DNA of 64,000 bases from Pseudoalteromonas piscicida (lineage in GTDB: Bacteria; Pseudomonadota; Gammaproteobacteria; Enterobacterales; Alteromonadaceae), in the NCBI RefSeq assembly GCF_000238315.3, contig NZ_CP011924.1, forward strand, positions 2,334,501 to 2,398,500, read 5' to 3'. Shown piece by piece: positions 1 to 9,554 of this stretch. The position numbers and the translations under genes are program-made. Below the pieces are notes generated by a model. The model was given only the letters and a program-made list of their open reading frames with translations. It was not told the origin of the DNA and made no database searches. Positions within the stretch are counted from its first letter, which is position 1, and the number at the start of each line of letters is the position of its first letter.

Positions 1-71
1 AAATTTCTGCTTGCATCGTCGGCTTGCATGGGTTCAGCTTCACCATGACGCATAATCAAGATAGTCTTCAT
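1..71 (-). CDS. sixA: Phosphohistidine phosphatase SixA (5' end only)
   Basis: Only the first 23 codons lie in the window; the gene runs off the left edge. The peptide begins MKTILIMRHGEAEPMQADDA. This carries the RHG phosphate-binding motif of the histidine phosphatase superfamily, and the following acidic/alanine stretch is typical of SixA. In E. coli SixA dephosphorylates phosphohistidine on phosphotransfer proteins (ArcB HPt domain, and the nitrogen PTS protein NPr); that role is family knowledge. The start ATG lies in a stretch with only a weak Shine-Dalgarno (GGTGCTGAACAGT upstream). It is divergent from the broken pitrilysin gene. Confidence 0.8.
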   Translation of the reverse strand, partial: MKTILIMRHGEAEPMQADDASRN

Positions 72-357
72 ACTGTTCAGCACCTTCTGTTTATATCACC
101 CTACATATATGCGGACTTATGCATGATGAGATCCACGTTTAACCTATTGTCGTTAATGGCCTTTCCCTTCTGCGCCACTCACACCCGGGATCTTATGCTT
201 GCTGACTACTCATATATGCAGCTTGGCATTATTTTCTTCTAAACCGGTAGCTATCTCACTGGTTTGTTCGCTATATTAAAACAAATGAAGGATTAACATG
301 AAATGAAATTCTAATTACCTTCAGTTATCTTTTAACTAATTTATCGGCAGCAGCATA
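72..357. other. Intergenic region between sixA and the protease gene
   Basis: 286 bp between divergent genes. It must hold both promoters but I cannot assign convincing -35/-10 pairs. A 72-codon open frame on the plus strand (24-242) overlaps the start of sixA in antisense and has no recognisable family or ribosome-binding site. No hairpin or repeat stands out. Confidence 0.4.
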
Positions 358-3027
358 TTGAAACTGAGTAATAATGATAGTCGGCAGTACCAATTACTAA
401 CACTGGACAATGGTCTTAGAGTCTTGTTGATCAATGACGATTCAACTGCTAAGTGCGCCGTATCATTAACAGTTAATGTCGGCCACTTTGACGACCCCGA
501 AACGCGTCAAGGGATGGCGCACTTTTTGGAGCATATGCTATTCCTTGGTACTGCAGAGCACCCTGATTCAGGTGGCTTTTCGCAATTTATTAGTCAGTAT
601 GGTGGCCAGAGCAACGCGTGGACCGGTACCGAGCACTCGAGCTATTATTTTGACTGCGACGCCGAACAACTAGACGAAGCGTTAGAACGCTTTAGCCAAT
701 TTTTTGTGTCTCCACTGCTGAGCGAGAGCGATACTGAAAAAGAGCGTGAAGCCATCGATGCCGAGTTTAAGATGAAAATCAAAGATGATGGCCGTCGCAT
801 CTATCAAGTTCATAAAGAAACCATCAATCCTCAGCATCCTTTTGCCAAGTTTTCTGTTGGTACCCGAGACACTCTCGCAGATCGTAATGGTAATATTACC
901 AGTGAATTACGGGCATTTTTCAATCAATACTATCAGGCCCAATGGATGACTTTGGTGATAGCTGCACCACAACCGCTGGCTACACTTGCGACCTTTTGCT
1001 CACCTTTTACAAAAATTGTTGGCAGCAAAGCGCAAAAACCAGCGATCCAAGCGCCTATGTACCGAGAGCAAGACCTGCAGCTAGAACTGCAAATAAAGCC
1101 TAGAAAACATATGCAAAAACTTATTGTCAGTTTTGCTATGCCCAACCCTACCGATTTATACCGCCATAAAAGCGTGAGCTTTTTAGCCCATTTGTTAGGG
1201 TATGAAGGTAAAGGCTCACTGTATTCTATCCTCAAGTCACAAGGTTGGATTAATGCACTATCGGCTGGTGGTGGGATCACGGGTAGTAATTTCAGAGATT
1301 TTAATATCAGCTTTGCACTTACCGATGAAGGGATTGAATACTATGAAGACATAGTGGAAATGCTGTTCGAGTACATAGCATTAATTAAGCAAAATACCGC
1401 TGCACTACCACGCCTTTATCAAGATAAAAGCACTTTACTAGATATCGCGTTCGATAACCAAGAAGTCGGCCGTATGTTAGACTGGGTAAATTCAATCAGC
1501 GTTAATATGCACCACTATGAAGAAGAAGATTTTCTCTATGGTGATTATCGCATGGATGGCTTTTCTCAAGAGCAGCACGAAAAACTACTGATGCATTTGT
1601 GCCCTACTAATATGCGCCTTGTGCTTATCCACCCTCATGTGGAGGTAAATAAAAAAGCTAAATGGTACAACACGCCATACAGTGTCTCGCCAATAGCCAA
1701 AGATTGGATTGAGTCGCTCTATAATGTGCATATGCCTTTGCCACAAATGTCGCTACCACTAATTAATCCATACCTCAGCGCGAAAAACCCACTTCATGAT
1801 GTAGAGAGTGAACAGGATACGCCTATTCGTCTAGCTGATCAGCCTGGATTTGAATTTTGGTTTAAGCAGGATTTGACTTTTAGAGTCACCAAAGGACATT
1901 TTTATCTCGAAATAGATTCCGCCCCGTCCGTCACTTGTCACAAGCATATGGCACTCTCTCGCCTGTTTGCCGATCTCTTTATGGATGCGGTCGCTGAGCG
2001 TTTTTATAGCGCAGAATTAGCCGGCCTTAGTTATCATATTAATTCCCATCAAGGTGGCTTAACACTTCACACCGCAGGGCTTACTGGTAATCAAATCACC
2101 TTGGTTTTAGAGCTAGTCGAGGCGCTACTGAATCAACCAATCCATGCAGCTCGCTTTGCGGAATATAAAAAGTAACTTATCCGCCATTGGAAGAATCACA
2201 ATAAGAATAAGCCTGTTAGCGAACTGTTTAGCCGACTTGGTGCCCATTTGATGCCCTGGAACCCAAGTCCTGAAGACTTAGCCTGCGCACTTAAAAGTGC
2301 CAGTTTTAACGAATTTCAACTATTTCGAAAGCAGTTTTTTTCAGCCATTCATGTCAAAGCTTTCATGCATGGCAACTGGCAACTAAAACATGCTGAAAAA
2401 TTAAAAACATCAGTGCACGGGCTATTTTCAAGTAGCGAAATTTTAGAAGATTTGAAACGTCCCTTAAACGAGTTGATGAAATTAACGGAACAACATATCG
2501 AACGCGAAGGCAGTGATTATGCCTTCATTGAATATTTTCAATCACGTACCGATTCCGTTAAAGAAAAAGTCACCATGATGGCGATTAATAATCTCGTTAA
2601 TCAAGATTATTTTGAGCAATTAAGAACGAAGGAACAACTTGGTTATTTAGTTGGCGCTGGGTATGCACCATTCAATACACGTGCAGGTATCGCTTTTTAT
2701 ATTCAATCTCCCAACTTTGATAGTGGACACCTACTTGCACGACACAACCAATTTCTTAAGCACTTTGCCAAACAATTGCATCAGCTCGATGAAGTGAGTT
2801 GGCAACGTTCGAAAGAAAGCTTGTTGCTACATATATCGGAGCAAGACAAAAATCTAAGGCTAAGGGCGCAGCGTTTGTGGATTTCAATTACCAATGACTT
2901 CCACCAGTTTGATATGCAGCAAAGATTAATCCAAGCTTTGGCCGACTTGGAATTAGAAGACATCCTTACTTATATAGATAAAATGTTAGAGCCAAATGCT
3001 CCGCGACTGATTTTAAAGTGTAATTAG
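358..3027 (+). pseudogene. Insulinase/pitrilysin-family (M16) metallopeptidase interrupted by an in-frame TAA
   Basis: The reading frame is continuous over 889 codons except for TAA at codon 606 (2173-2175). Homology continues in the same frame straight after the stop (LIRHWKNHNKNKPVSELFS, then the 259-residue remainder), so this is a nonsense change and not a frameshift. The stop stands where Gln would be a single C-to-T change (CAA to TAA). The N-terminal half has the inverted zinc motif HFLEH at residues 55-59 and a third ligand Glu about residue 136 (EREAIDAEF). So the truncated 605-residue product keeps the active-site domain but loses the C-terminal clamp half that M16 enzymes of this class need. 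No signal peptide is present, unlike E. coli pitrilysin. The start is TTG with no visible Shine-Dalgarno; the upstream frame closes at 337-339. Genuine mutation, strain polymorphism or sequencing error cannot be separated here. Confidence 0.8.
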
Positions 3028-3291
3028 CGTTTTAGTGTAAGCAAGGAGTGCTTATCAAACTTTTGAATGACTAATAAGACTTTTCTCACCTAGTCCATTC
3101 ATTTGAAACCTAATCAAAGTTCAAAAAATACGCAATCACACTCTTTAGCATAATGAATTTCATCTGAAACTTTGTTTCGCTGTTGTGAAAAACCGCAATT
3201 AACCTGAATTTCCCCTTAATCAACGTTTTCCTTTTGACTACTACAATGGCTTGATTTAGATTAGAGATTGCAGTTATGAATTACGCATTAT

Positions 3292-5529
3292 ATGAGCCTA
3301 AAAATAAAAACAATAACAATCAATGCACTACTTTTATCACTGACTCCGCATGTAATTTACGCCAGTGACGCAAGTGTATTAACAGGTGCACAGTTAGCTT
3401 GGCTCGTACCATGCGTGATTGCTCTGCTCAGCATTCCTTACTTAGTTTGGTCAAATCACCAACTCAAAAAATCCACTCTTCAACTTAAGCACTCAGAACA
3501 ACGATTTAAAAGTACCATTGAAGGCAGTGGCGATACGCTGTGGGACTGGAATATTCAGTCAGGTGAAATTGTTCGGATCAACGACAAATACGGCATGAAC
3601 TCTGCGAAGCCTGGCAGCGTCATCCCCAACCAGCATAGGATCCATCCACAAGACCTATTAATCGTAGAAAAGCTGATGAAACAGCACTTCGCAGAAAAGA
3701 CACCATTCTTCGAAGCAAGCTATCGTATTAAAGATGAACTAGGCCAGTATCACTGGGTGTTAGACCGAGGCAAAATTATCGAGAAAGATGCCAATCTTAA
3801 CCCGCTAAGAATGACAGGTACGGTTCGCGATATCAGCCACTTTAAAAGCACCGAGGAAAGGCTAAACCTGTTTGCAAAATGCGTAGAGTCGCTGACTGAC
3901 GCAATCGCAATTTACGACAAGCACTATAATCAAGTCGACCTAAATCCAAGCTACCTTAAATTATTTGGTGGTCAACGGGAACACTATCTGAATAAACATT
4001 TTAGCTTACCAGGCTATGACAATAAGTTTGTTGCTCAAGTAAAGGCTCAGCTTAAACAAACAGAGCATTGGCAAGAAGAGCTCAAACTGCGTAATGCGGC
4101 AGATGTACTCTTACCTATCGAAATTACGATTGATGAAATTAAAAATAACCACGGTCAGATCAGTAACTATGTGGTTGTGTACTCTGATTTAACCGAGCGT
4201 AAAAAAGCAGAGTCTCAACTCCACAATTTATCTAATCGCGATCGTACGACAGGTCTTCCCAATCGCAACTTGTTCTTTACCAATTTACAAAAGTTGTCAT
4301 TACAAGGGACGCACCATGCCCTACTTGTCTTTGACTTAGATAACTTTAAAAAGATCAACGATTCGCTAGGTCACCAGTTAGGTGATACGCTACTTGCGAA
4401 ACTGGCAATGCGGCTAAATAAACTTGCTCGCCAACAAGATACCTTCTACCGACTAGGTGGTGACGAATTTGCGCTGGTGATTTCAGGCACCAATGATATT
4501 CACACGATTACACGTACAGCAAAACAATTTCTAGCAGCGATTGCGACACCTTTTAAAATTGCTAATCACGAGTTAGTGATCACCTCTTCTGTTGGAATTG
4601 TACTGTGCCCTGAAGATGGTAAGTCTCCTGAAAGTCTGCTGAAAAATGCAGATACCGCTATGTATCATGCCAAACAAAAGGGTAACCATTATTTATTCTT
4701 TAATGATTCCATGAACGAGCAAGCGGTTAAGCGTCTGCAAATTGAAAACCTGATGCGCTATGGCCTCAAAGAGGATCACTTCGTTGTCTACTATCAGCCA
4801 AAAATGAATATTAAAACTGGCGAGCTGGTTGGCATGGAAGCGCTTGTCCGTTTCATTACCCCAAAAAAGGGGGTGATAAGTCCTGGTGTATTCATCCCTA
4901 TCGCAGAAGAAACCGGACAGATCATCGAAATTGGTGAAGTCGTTTTAGACAAAGCATGCCGTGATGTAAAGCGCTGGATTGATAAAGGACTGTTCAATGG
5001 TAGAGTTGCGGTTAATTTATCAGCAAAACAGTTTAGTTTACCGGATCTCACCACTCGTATCGACATTATCTTGCAAAAAAATCAACTTCCTTCTTATTTT
5101 CTTGAGTTAGAAATCACAGAAGGAACGGTGATGGACGATCCAAAAGAAGCAATTTCGATAATGCGCTCACTTAGTGCTAGAGGGATACACTTAGCCATGG
5201 ATGACTTTGGTACTGGTTATTCGTCACTGGCTTATCTCAAGCAATTTCCGCTAAATACACTCAAGGTCGATAAGGCATTTATCGATGATATGGGTAACGA
5301 GCGCGGTAGAAACATGGTTGACTCTATTGTCACGATCGCGCATAACTTGGATCTTCACGTTGTTGCGGAAGGGGTTGAAAATGAAGAACAACTCAATATT
5401 TTAGAACAGCTAAATTGCCAAACAGTTCAGGGCTATTACTATTCAAAGCCGCTTTCAAGCAGTGAATTTGAACAATTTTTAAAGCAACATATCCCAAGTG
5501 AAAAGCCAAACCTACAACTCGTGCAATAG
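3292..5529 (+). CDS. Membrane-anchored PAS-PAS-GGDEF-EAL cyclic-di-GMP protein
   Basis: 745 residues. An N-terminal hydrophobic segment ending near ASDAS (about 24) looks like a signal peptide. A membrane span follows at about 35-54, then two PAS domains (about 65-185 and 190-300), a GGDEF domain (about 312-470) and an EAL domain (about 485-735). The diguanylate cyclase motif is intact (GGDEF, 389-393). An RxxD inhibitory site (R380-D383) lies five residues before it. The phosphodiesterase signature is also intact: EAL at 516-518, EITEGTV, and DDFGTGYSSL with its metal and loop residues. Both activities are therefore possible, so net direction is unknown. The gene stands alone, with a 264-bp upstream gap and a convergent small gene downstream. 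I looked for a GEMM-type c-di-GMP riboswitch upstream and saw none. Confidence 0.9.
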   Translation: MSLKIKTITINALLLSLTPHVIYASDASVLTGAQLAWLVPCVIALLSIPYLVWSNHQLKKSTLQLKHSEQRFKSTIEGSGDTLWDWNIQSGEIVRINDKYGMNSAKPGSVIPNQHRIHPQDLLIVEKLMKQHFAEKTPFFEASYRIKDELGQYHWVLDRGKIIEKDANLNPLRMTGTVRDISHFKSTEERLNLFAKCVESLTDAIAIYDKHYNQVDLNPSYLKLFGGQREHYLNKHFSLPGYDNKFVAQVKAQLKQTEHWQEELKLRNAADVLLPIEITIDEIKNNHGQISNYVVVYSDLTERKKAESQLHNLSNRDRTTGLPNRNLFFTNLQKLSLQGTHHALLVFDLDNFKKINDSLGHQLGDTLLAKLAMRLNKLARQQDTFYRLGGDEFALVISGTNDIHTITRTAKQFLAAIATPFKIANHELVITSSVGIVLCPEDGKSPESLLKNADTAMYHAKQKGNHYLFFNDSMNEQAVKRLQIENLMRYGLKEDHFVVYYQPKMNIKTGELVGMEALVRFITPKKGVISPGVFIPIAEETGQIIEIGEVVLDKACRDVKRWIDKGLFNGRVAVNLSAKQFSLPDLTTRIDIILQKNQLPSYFLELEITEGTVMDDPKEAISIMRSLSARGIHLAMDDFGTGYSSLAYLKQFPLNTLKVDKAFIDDMGNERGRNMVDSIVTIAHNLDLHVVAEGVENEEQLNILEQLNCQTVQGYYYSKPLSSSEFEQFLKQHIPSEKPNLQLVQ

Positions 5530-5554
5530 CCTAGCTTAATTTGACCTAACCACT

Positions 5555-5746
5555 TTACGCTTTCCAACTAACTAAATTTGCGCAGCGACGCATCCACGCT
5601 CTGCGATAGTGCACTCGAAACAGAATTAACGCCGCGGGACCTGTTACTACAGCCAAACTTAACCAGCGTTTTCTTGGCATTCCAGTCCATAGAGTTTGAA
5701 GATACATTACCATCGCACATAAAGCTGAAATTATTCCAAAAGCCAC
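5555..5746 (-). CDS. Small hypothetical membrane protein (63 aa)
   Basis: A 63-residue protein with two hydrophobic segments (about 2-20 and 28-42) joined by a basic loop containing PRKRW and ending in a strongly basic tail (HYRRAWMRR). The start is GTG. It is preceded at five bases by a good Shine-Dalgarno (GAGGAG in CCGAGGAGTATCA), which is the main reason to accept the gene. The charge pattern predicts an inner-membrane helical hairpin with cytoplasmic ends. I do not recognise a named family. It converges on the c-di-GMP gene. A plus-strand open frame over the same bases (5578-5775) has no such signals. Confidence 0.6.
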   Translation of the reverse strand: MAFGIISALCAMVMYLQTLWTGMPRKRWLSLAVVTGPAALILFRVHYRRAWMRRCANLVSWKA

Positions 5747-6351
5747 TGATACTCCTCGGTTTTTTAATTCAATAAGAAAACTAAAACATTCTTTATTAGG
5801 AAAGAAACATCACATTTCGATACTATTTACTAATGCGGCCGATGAGTCTACACAACGTTTAATATTTAATCAATGAAGAAATTATTGTTGCATATTTTTG
5901 TATTATTTAATTTAATAGCGGACTGTTTAGAGGTATAGCATTGCACAAGGGATGTTATGCCGTAACTTTTCCTAATTTGGGAAACAGAGAGAAGTGGGAA
6001 ATTTTTTACGGTCAACTGGCAATGATTTCCTAGCTTAGTCCACTTAGGTTATGAGTGTATTTTTAGCATAATTTGTGAAGCCAACTTAGTCCTTAACTGG
6101 AAATTAAAAGTTAGCTTTTCTAATATTGTAGACGACTGAAATTTTAGTGCTTTTACACACTGTACTTATTTTAATCGTCAACTGTGAGTTAAACCGATAT
6201 AAAACGGTCAGTTATTCAATAATTGTCTGCGTTATAACGCCATAGTATAGACTTTCTGATAGTTTTTACTGATAGACGATTACAGTATTATCACAAGAGC
6301 TGCTAAACTTACTCTCATGTAGTATTAACTGTTACTTCAAGGACACGGGCT
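5747..6351. other. Long AT-rich intergenic region
   Basis: About 605 bp without a supportable gene. It contains the promoter of the small minus-strand gene, and towards its right end a sigma70-like promoter for the MmcQ/YjbR gene. Short local inverted sequences occur (for example TTTCCtaatttGGGAAA near 5970-5985, and CCGatataaaaCGG near 6194-6206). I do not recognise a known ncRNA or riboswitch. A small RNA is possible but not demonstrated. Confidence 0.35.
6223..6251 (+). promoter_or_regulatory. Candidate sigma70 promoter with a palindrome in the spacer
   Basis: TTGTCT (6223-6228) and TATAGA (6246-6251) are separated by exactly 17 bp and lie about 100 bp before the MmcQ/YjbR start. The spacer begins with the perfect 12-bp palindrome GCGTTATAACGC (6229-6240), a position where a repressor dimer would block RNA polymerase. 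Promoter and operator function are inferred. Confidence 0.4.
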
Positions 6352-6747
6352 ATGGATCAGAAAAGCGTACATGAATATTTGCAGGCCAAGCCTGCAACCT
6401 TTATCACTAAGCCTTTTGCGCAAGACGTAGATGTGTACAAAGTTCAGCATAAAATGTTTGCAACTCTAACTGAGGGGAAAGAGGGGCAAGTAGATGAAAA
6501 TGGTGAACCTGTTTGGTGGTTAAATGTAAAATGCGACCCTGACGAAGCATTATTGCTTAGAGACAAGTATTCGTCTGTTGTGCCTGGTTATCACATGAAT
6601 AAGCGTCTTTGGAACACAGTCATCTTAGATGGCACTATTCCAGAAGACGAAATAAAGAAAATGATCGATGATTCTTATCAAATCGTCGTAGATAACCTAC
6701 CGACCGCACAACGTGAAGAACTTGCTAGCAAAGTCACGCAACGTTAA
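6352..6747 (+). CDS. MmcQ/YjbR-family DNA-binding-fold protein
   Basis: 131 residues, cytoplasmic, no signal peptide. The central part (YKVQHKMFATL, then WWLNVKCDPDEALLLRD, then GYHMNKRLWNTV) follows the MmcQ/YjbR (CyaY-like fold) pattern: a strand with K-MFA, a strand with LK-D, and the P-G-YH-NKRHW-T-type motif. The C-terminal helix has the usual I-DSY--VV-NLP sequence. Family members are small double-wing DNA-binding-like proteins of unknown role. The gene is monocistronic: about 600 bp upstream without a gene and a strong terminator three bases after the stop codon. A Shine-Dalgarno (CAAGGAC) precedes the ATG. Confidence 0.85.
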   Translation: MDQKSVHEYLQAKPATFITKPFAQDVDVYKVQHKMFATLTEGKEGQVDENGEPVWWLNVKCDPDEALLLRDKYSSVVPGYHMNKRLWNTVILDGTIPEDEIKKMIDDSYQIVVDNLPTAQREELASKVTQR

Positions 6748-6749
6748 TT

Positions 6750-6783
6750 AAAACGGCATTTAGGTAGACCTAAATGCCGTTTT
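6750..6783 (+). terminator. Rho-independent terminator after the MmcQ/YjbR gene
   Basis: A perfect 16-bp inverted repeat (AAAACGGCATTTAGGT, then AG, then its complement) ends in TTTTA. It starts just after the stop codon. The flanking A and T tracts make it work in either direction. Confidence 0.85.
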
Positions 6784-6892
6784 ACCTTTCTATATCCTCG
6801 TATTAATCTCTATCTTTAATGTCGATCAACTTGTCTTCAAATCACTCTGGTAGTATACAAAAAGAATAACCTAGCAATAATAGAGTGACGAC

Positions 6893-7903
6893 ATGACGAA
6901 AAGGATAGCAGTACTGACAAGTGGCGGCGATGCGCCGGGTATGAACTCAGCGATTAGGGCTATCACGTTAAGTGCCTTGAGATCTGGATTTCAGTGCTTT
7001 GGCTTTTTTCATGGTTACAATGGTCTAATTAATCAAGAGTACACCGAGCTAAGTGCGATTTCCGTCACCGATATCACCCAACTTGGTGGCACAATTCTAA
7101 AAAGCGCCCGCTGCCCTGCGATGCTAGAACCTTCAGGCGTACTTCAAGCCGCAAACGCCCTGAGAAAGCTTCATATCGACGTACTTATTGTGATTGGTGG
7201 TGATGGTTCGTTTAGAGGAATGCAGGCGCTGGCAGCTCACTGGCAAGGTCAGCTAATTGGTATTCCCGGTACTATAGATAACGACCTTTCAGGGTGTGAC
7301 AACACCATTGGTTTCTCCACAGCCATCAATACTGCCACCTCCGCAATAGATAAAATCCGCGATACCGCAAATGCCTTTGAGCGAGTTTTTATCACCGAGG
7401 TGATGGGTCGTCATAACGGGCATATTGCTTACCATGTGGGCATTGCGACAGGTGCTGAGGCTATCATTTCATTTGAAAACTGCACGGTAGAGAATACCTC
7501 TCAGGTCTTAGCTCATCTCAAAAATGCCATAGAGCAGCAACATCAACACGGTAGCTTTTTGATTATACTGGCCGAAAATTTATGGCCAGGCGGCGCTCAA
7601 GCGCTTAAAACAGAGTTAAATAGCAATGCCGATATCAATTGTGCACTTTGCGTGTTAGGCCATATTCAACGAGGTGGGGCACCATCTGTTGAAGATAGAA
7701 TGCTCGCCACGGAATTAGGAGTAGCGGCAGTGGAAGTGATTAATGGTAGCATCAAACCAAACACTGATATTACGACGCCCATTATGGTAGGAAAAATACA
7801 TGGTGTAATTGTAATTACTAAAGTCGAGAAGGTGCTGAATATGGATAAACCAGTATCACAGGAGTGGGTACAACGATATCAGCACTACCTCGCCGAGCAA
7901 TAA
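6893..7903 (+). CDS. pfkA: ATP-dependent 6-phosphofructokinase
   Basis: 336 residues, close to the family norm (E. coli PfkA 320). It catalyses fructose 6-phosphate + ATP to fructose 1,6-bisphosphate, the committed step of glycolysis. Visible motifs are the N-terminal GGDAPGMN loop (11-18), GGDGS (102-106), the catalytic PGTIDND loop (125-131) and EVMGRHNG, where PfkA has EVMGR. Gly rather than Asp after GGD, and Gly rather than Lys before TIDND, mark the ATP-using type rather than the pyrophosphate-using type. The gene is alone: MmcQ/YjbR with its terminator upstream, nhaD convergent downstream. Start ATG follows GAGTGACGAC. Confidence 0.95.
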   Translation: MTKRIAVLTSGGDAPGMNSAIRAITLSALRSGFQCFGFFHGYNGLINQEYTELSAISVTDITQLGGTILKSARCPAMLEPSGVLQAANALRKLHIDVLIVIGGDGSFRGMQALAAHWQGQLIGIPGTIDNDLSGCDNTIGFSTAINTATSAIDKIRDTANAFERVFITEVMGRHNGHIAYHVGIATGAEAIISFENCTVENTSQVLAHLKNAIEQQHQHGSFLIILAENLWPGGAQALKTELNSNADINCALCVLGHIQRGGAPSVEDRMLATELGVAAVEVINGSIKPNTDITTPIMVGKIHGVIVITKVEKVLNMDKPVSQEWVQRYQHYLAEQ

Positions 7904-7904
7904 A

Positions 7905-7948
7905 CGTAGTGAGAGTGAAGCGCATATTAATTATTCACTCTCACTACG
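7905..7948. terminator. Hairpin between convergent pfkA and nhaD
   Basis: A perfect 15-bp stem (CGTAGTGAGAGTGAA, 7905-7919, and its complement, 7934-7948) with a 14-base AT-rich loop starts two bases after the pfkA stop and ends 13 bases before the nhaD stop. It lacks a strong T-run, so it may act as a bidirectional transcript end or stability element rather than a classical terminator. Confidence 0.6.
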
Positions 7949-7961
7949 TCTTGCGTAAGCG

Positions 7962-9410
7962 CTAGCCAAACACGCTAAAAGCAGATTCGTTAAGCCACAG
8001 GTGACATAAAATACTCGCGATATAACCAAGCAAAATCACGGGTGCCCATTTTAAGTGCCCCATAAAAGTATAATAGCCTCTAGCTTGTCCCATGAGCGCA
8101 ACACCTGCCGCAGAGCCAATAGAAAGTAAACTCCCCCCTACCCCAGCCGTGAGCGTGATCAACAACCAATGACCGTGTGACATTTCAGGTTGCATTGACA
8201 GCACAGCAAACATCACAGGAATGTTATCGATGACCGCGGAAATAATCCCTAAGAATACGTTGGCATAGGTTGCAGACCACTCACCATATAATATCTCTGA
8301 CATTAAACTTAAATAACCGAGAAACCCAAGACCTCCTACACACATAACGATACCGTAGAAGAATAATAAGGTATCCCACTCAGCGCGTGAAACTTTGCTA
8401 AAGACATCGAATGGCACAACACTTCCTAACTTCTCGAGACGCTCTTGATCCCCTTCTCTTTCCGCCATCGCTCGCTTTCTTGCTAATGACCCCGGTAATG
8501 TCATTCTTAGGAAGTAACCAAAAAACTGTAGGTAACCGAGGCCCATCATCATGCCAAGGACCGGTGGTAAATGCAGCAAACTATGTGAGAGCACAGCGGT
8601 TGCGACAGTCAGAAGGAATAAAGTTAAAATTCTTAAAGCGCCGCGTTTAAGCTCTACTCTTTCGTAAACTGCACTCGGCTTTCTATCCGCCACAAAATAA
8701 CTCATTACGAGTGCTGGTACGATGTAATTGACCAGCGAAGGAACAAATAGCGCTAAGAACTCACTGAAATGTACCATACCGGCTTGCCATACCATCAAAG
8801 TGGTAATGTCACCGAAGGGACTGAATGCACCGCCAGCATTGGCTGCTATCACGATATTGATACAGCTCAGATTGATAAACTCTTTGTCACCATCAGCCAC
8901 CTTCATCACCACGGCACACATGAGTAAGGCTGTTGTTAGATTGTCTGCAATTGGAGAGATAAAAAAGGATAAGAATCCAGTGATCCAAAATAGATTCTTA
9001 TAGCTAAAGCCTTTTTGGATCATCCACGCTCGTAGTGAATCAAAAAGGCGGCGCTCCTCTAGCGCGTTGATATAAGTCATCGCAACGAGCAAGAACAACA
9101 TCAACTCCGCAAATTCTAACAAATTATGCCGAAATGCGTGCTCGGTAACATCGGGTTGTCCCTGATTAACGTAATACGCCCCAATCATGAGCCAAATGAT
9201 GCCTGCCGCCACAAGCACTGGTTTTGATTTTCGCATATGAAGTTTTTCTTCGAGCATTACAAGTGCGTATGCTAAAACGAAGACAACAATACAAACCAAG
9301 CCGAGTGTCGAGCTGGTAAGATCTAAGGTGCCTTGAGCCGCCAAGGCTGGTGATGGGATCACGGATATGACCCATGCGCAACAGAATAGCAGTAGTCCAT
9401 TGATTTTCAT
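7962..9410 (-). CDS. nhaD: Na+/H+ antiporter NhaD
   Basis: 482 residues, polytopic inner-membrane protein of the ion transporter superfamily. A leader peptide ending LAAQG (about 25) precedes about 12 membrane spans. Diagnostic NhaD stretches are visible: NLLEFAELMLFLLVAMTYIN, SPIADNLTTALLMC, NAGGAFSPFGDITTLMVW and IDNIPVMFAVLSM. These hold the conserved Asp/Asn/Thr residues of the two discontinuous helices. NhaD expels Na+ or Li+ at alkaline pH, which fits a marine lifestyle. The gene is monocistronic with a 144-bp upstream region shared with the divergent oxygenase gene. Confidence 0.95.
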   Translation of the reverse strand: MKINGLLLFCCAWVISVIPSPALAAQGTLDLTSSTLGLVCIVVFVLAYALVMLEEKLHMRKSKPVLVAAGIIWLMIGAYYVNQGQPDVTEHAFRHNLLEFAELMLFLLVAMTYINALEERRLFDSLRAWMIQKGFSYKNLFWITGFLSFFISPIADNLTTALLMCAVVMKVADGDKEFINLSCINIVIAANAGGAFSPFGDITTLMVWQAGMVHFSEFLALFVPSLVNYIVPALVMSYFVADRKPSAVYERVELKRGALRILTLFLLTVATAVLSHSLLHLPPVLGMMMGLGYLQFFGYFLRMTLPGSLARKRAMAEREGDQERLEKLGSVVPFDVFSKVSRAEWDTLLFFYGIVMCVGGLGFLGYLSLMSEILYGEWSATYANVFLGIISAVIDNIPVMFAVLSMQPEMSHGHWLLITLTAGVGGSLLSIGSAAGVALMGQARGYYTFMGHLKWAPVILLGYIASILCHLWLNESAFSVFG

Positions 9411-9554
9411 TTTTTTGCCTATCGATGAGTGCAGAGGGATGGCATTTCAGCCAAACTCACTTTAGCATAGATAAAAAGTAATCAGCATTGGACTGAAGTC
9501 TAAGGCATCCTGTTTACACTAGTACAAACAGGCCATAATCAGCAGTAGGTATTT

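Noticed and set aside
24..242. 72-codon frame on the plus strand at the left edge
   Set aside because: It is antisense to the sixA start, has no ribosome site and no family pattern.
3028..3291. Possible c-di-GMP riboswitch before the GGDEF-EAL gene
   Set aside because: The conserved GEMM core sequences are not there. Only a weak 6-bp hairpin (TAAGCA/TGCTTA, 3038-3054) is seen.
5578..5775. Plus-strand frame opposite the small membrane protein gene
   Set aside because: It has a weak start, no ribosome site and less plausible composition than the minus-strand gene.
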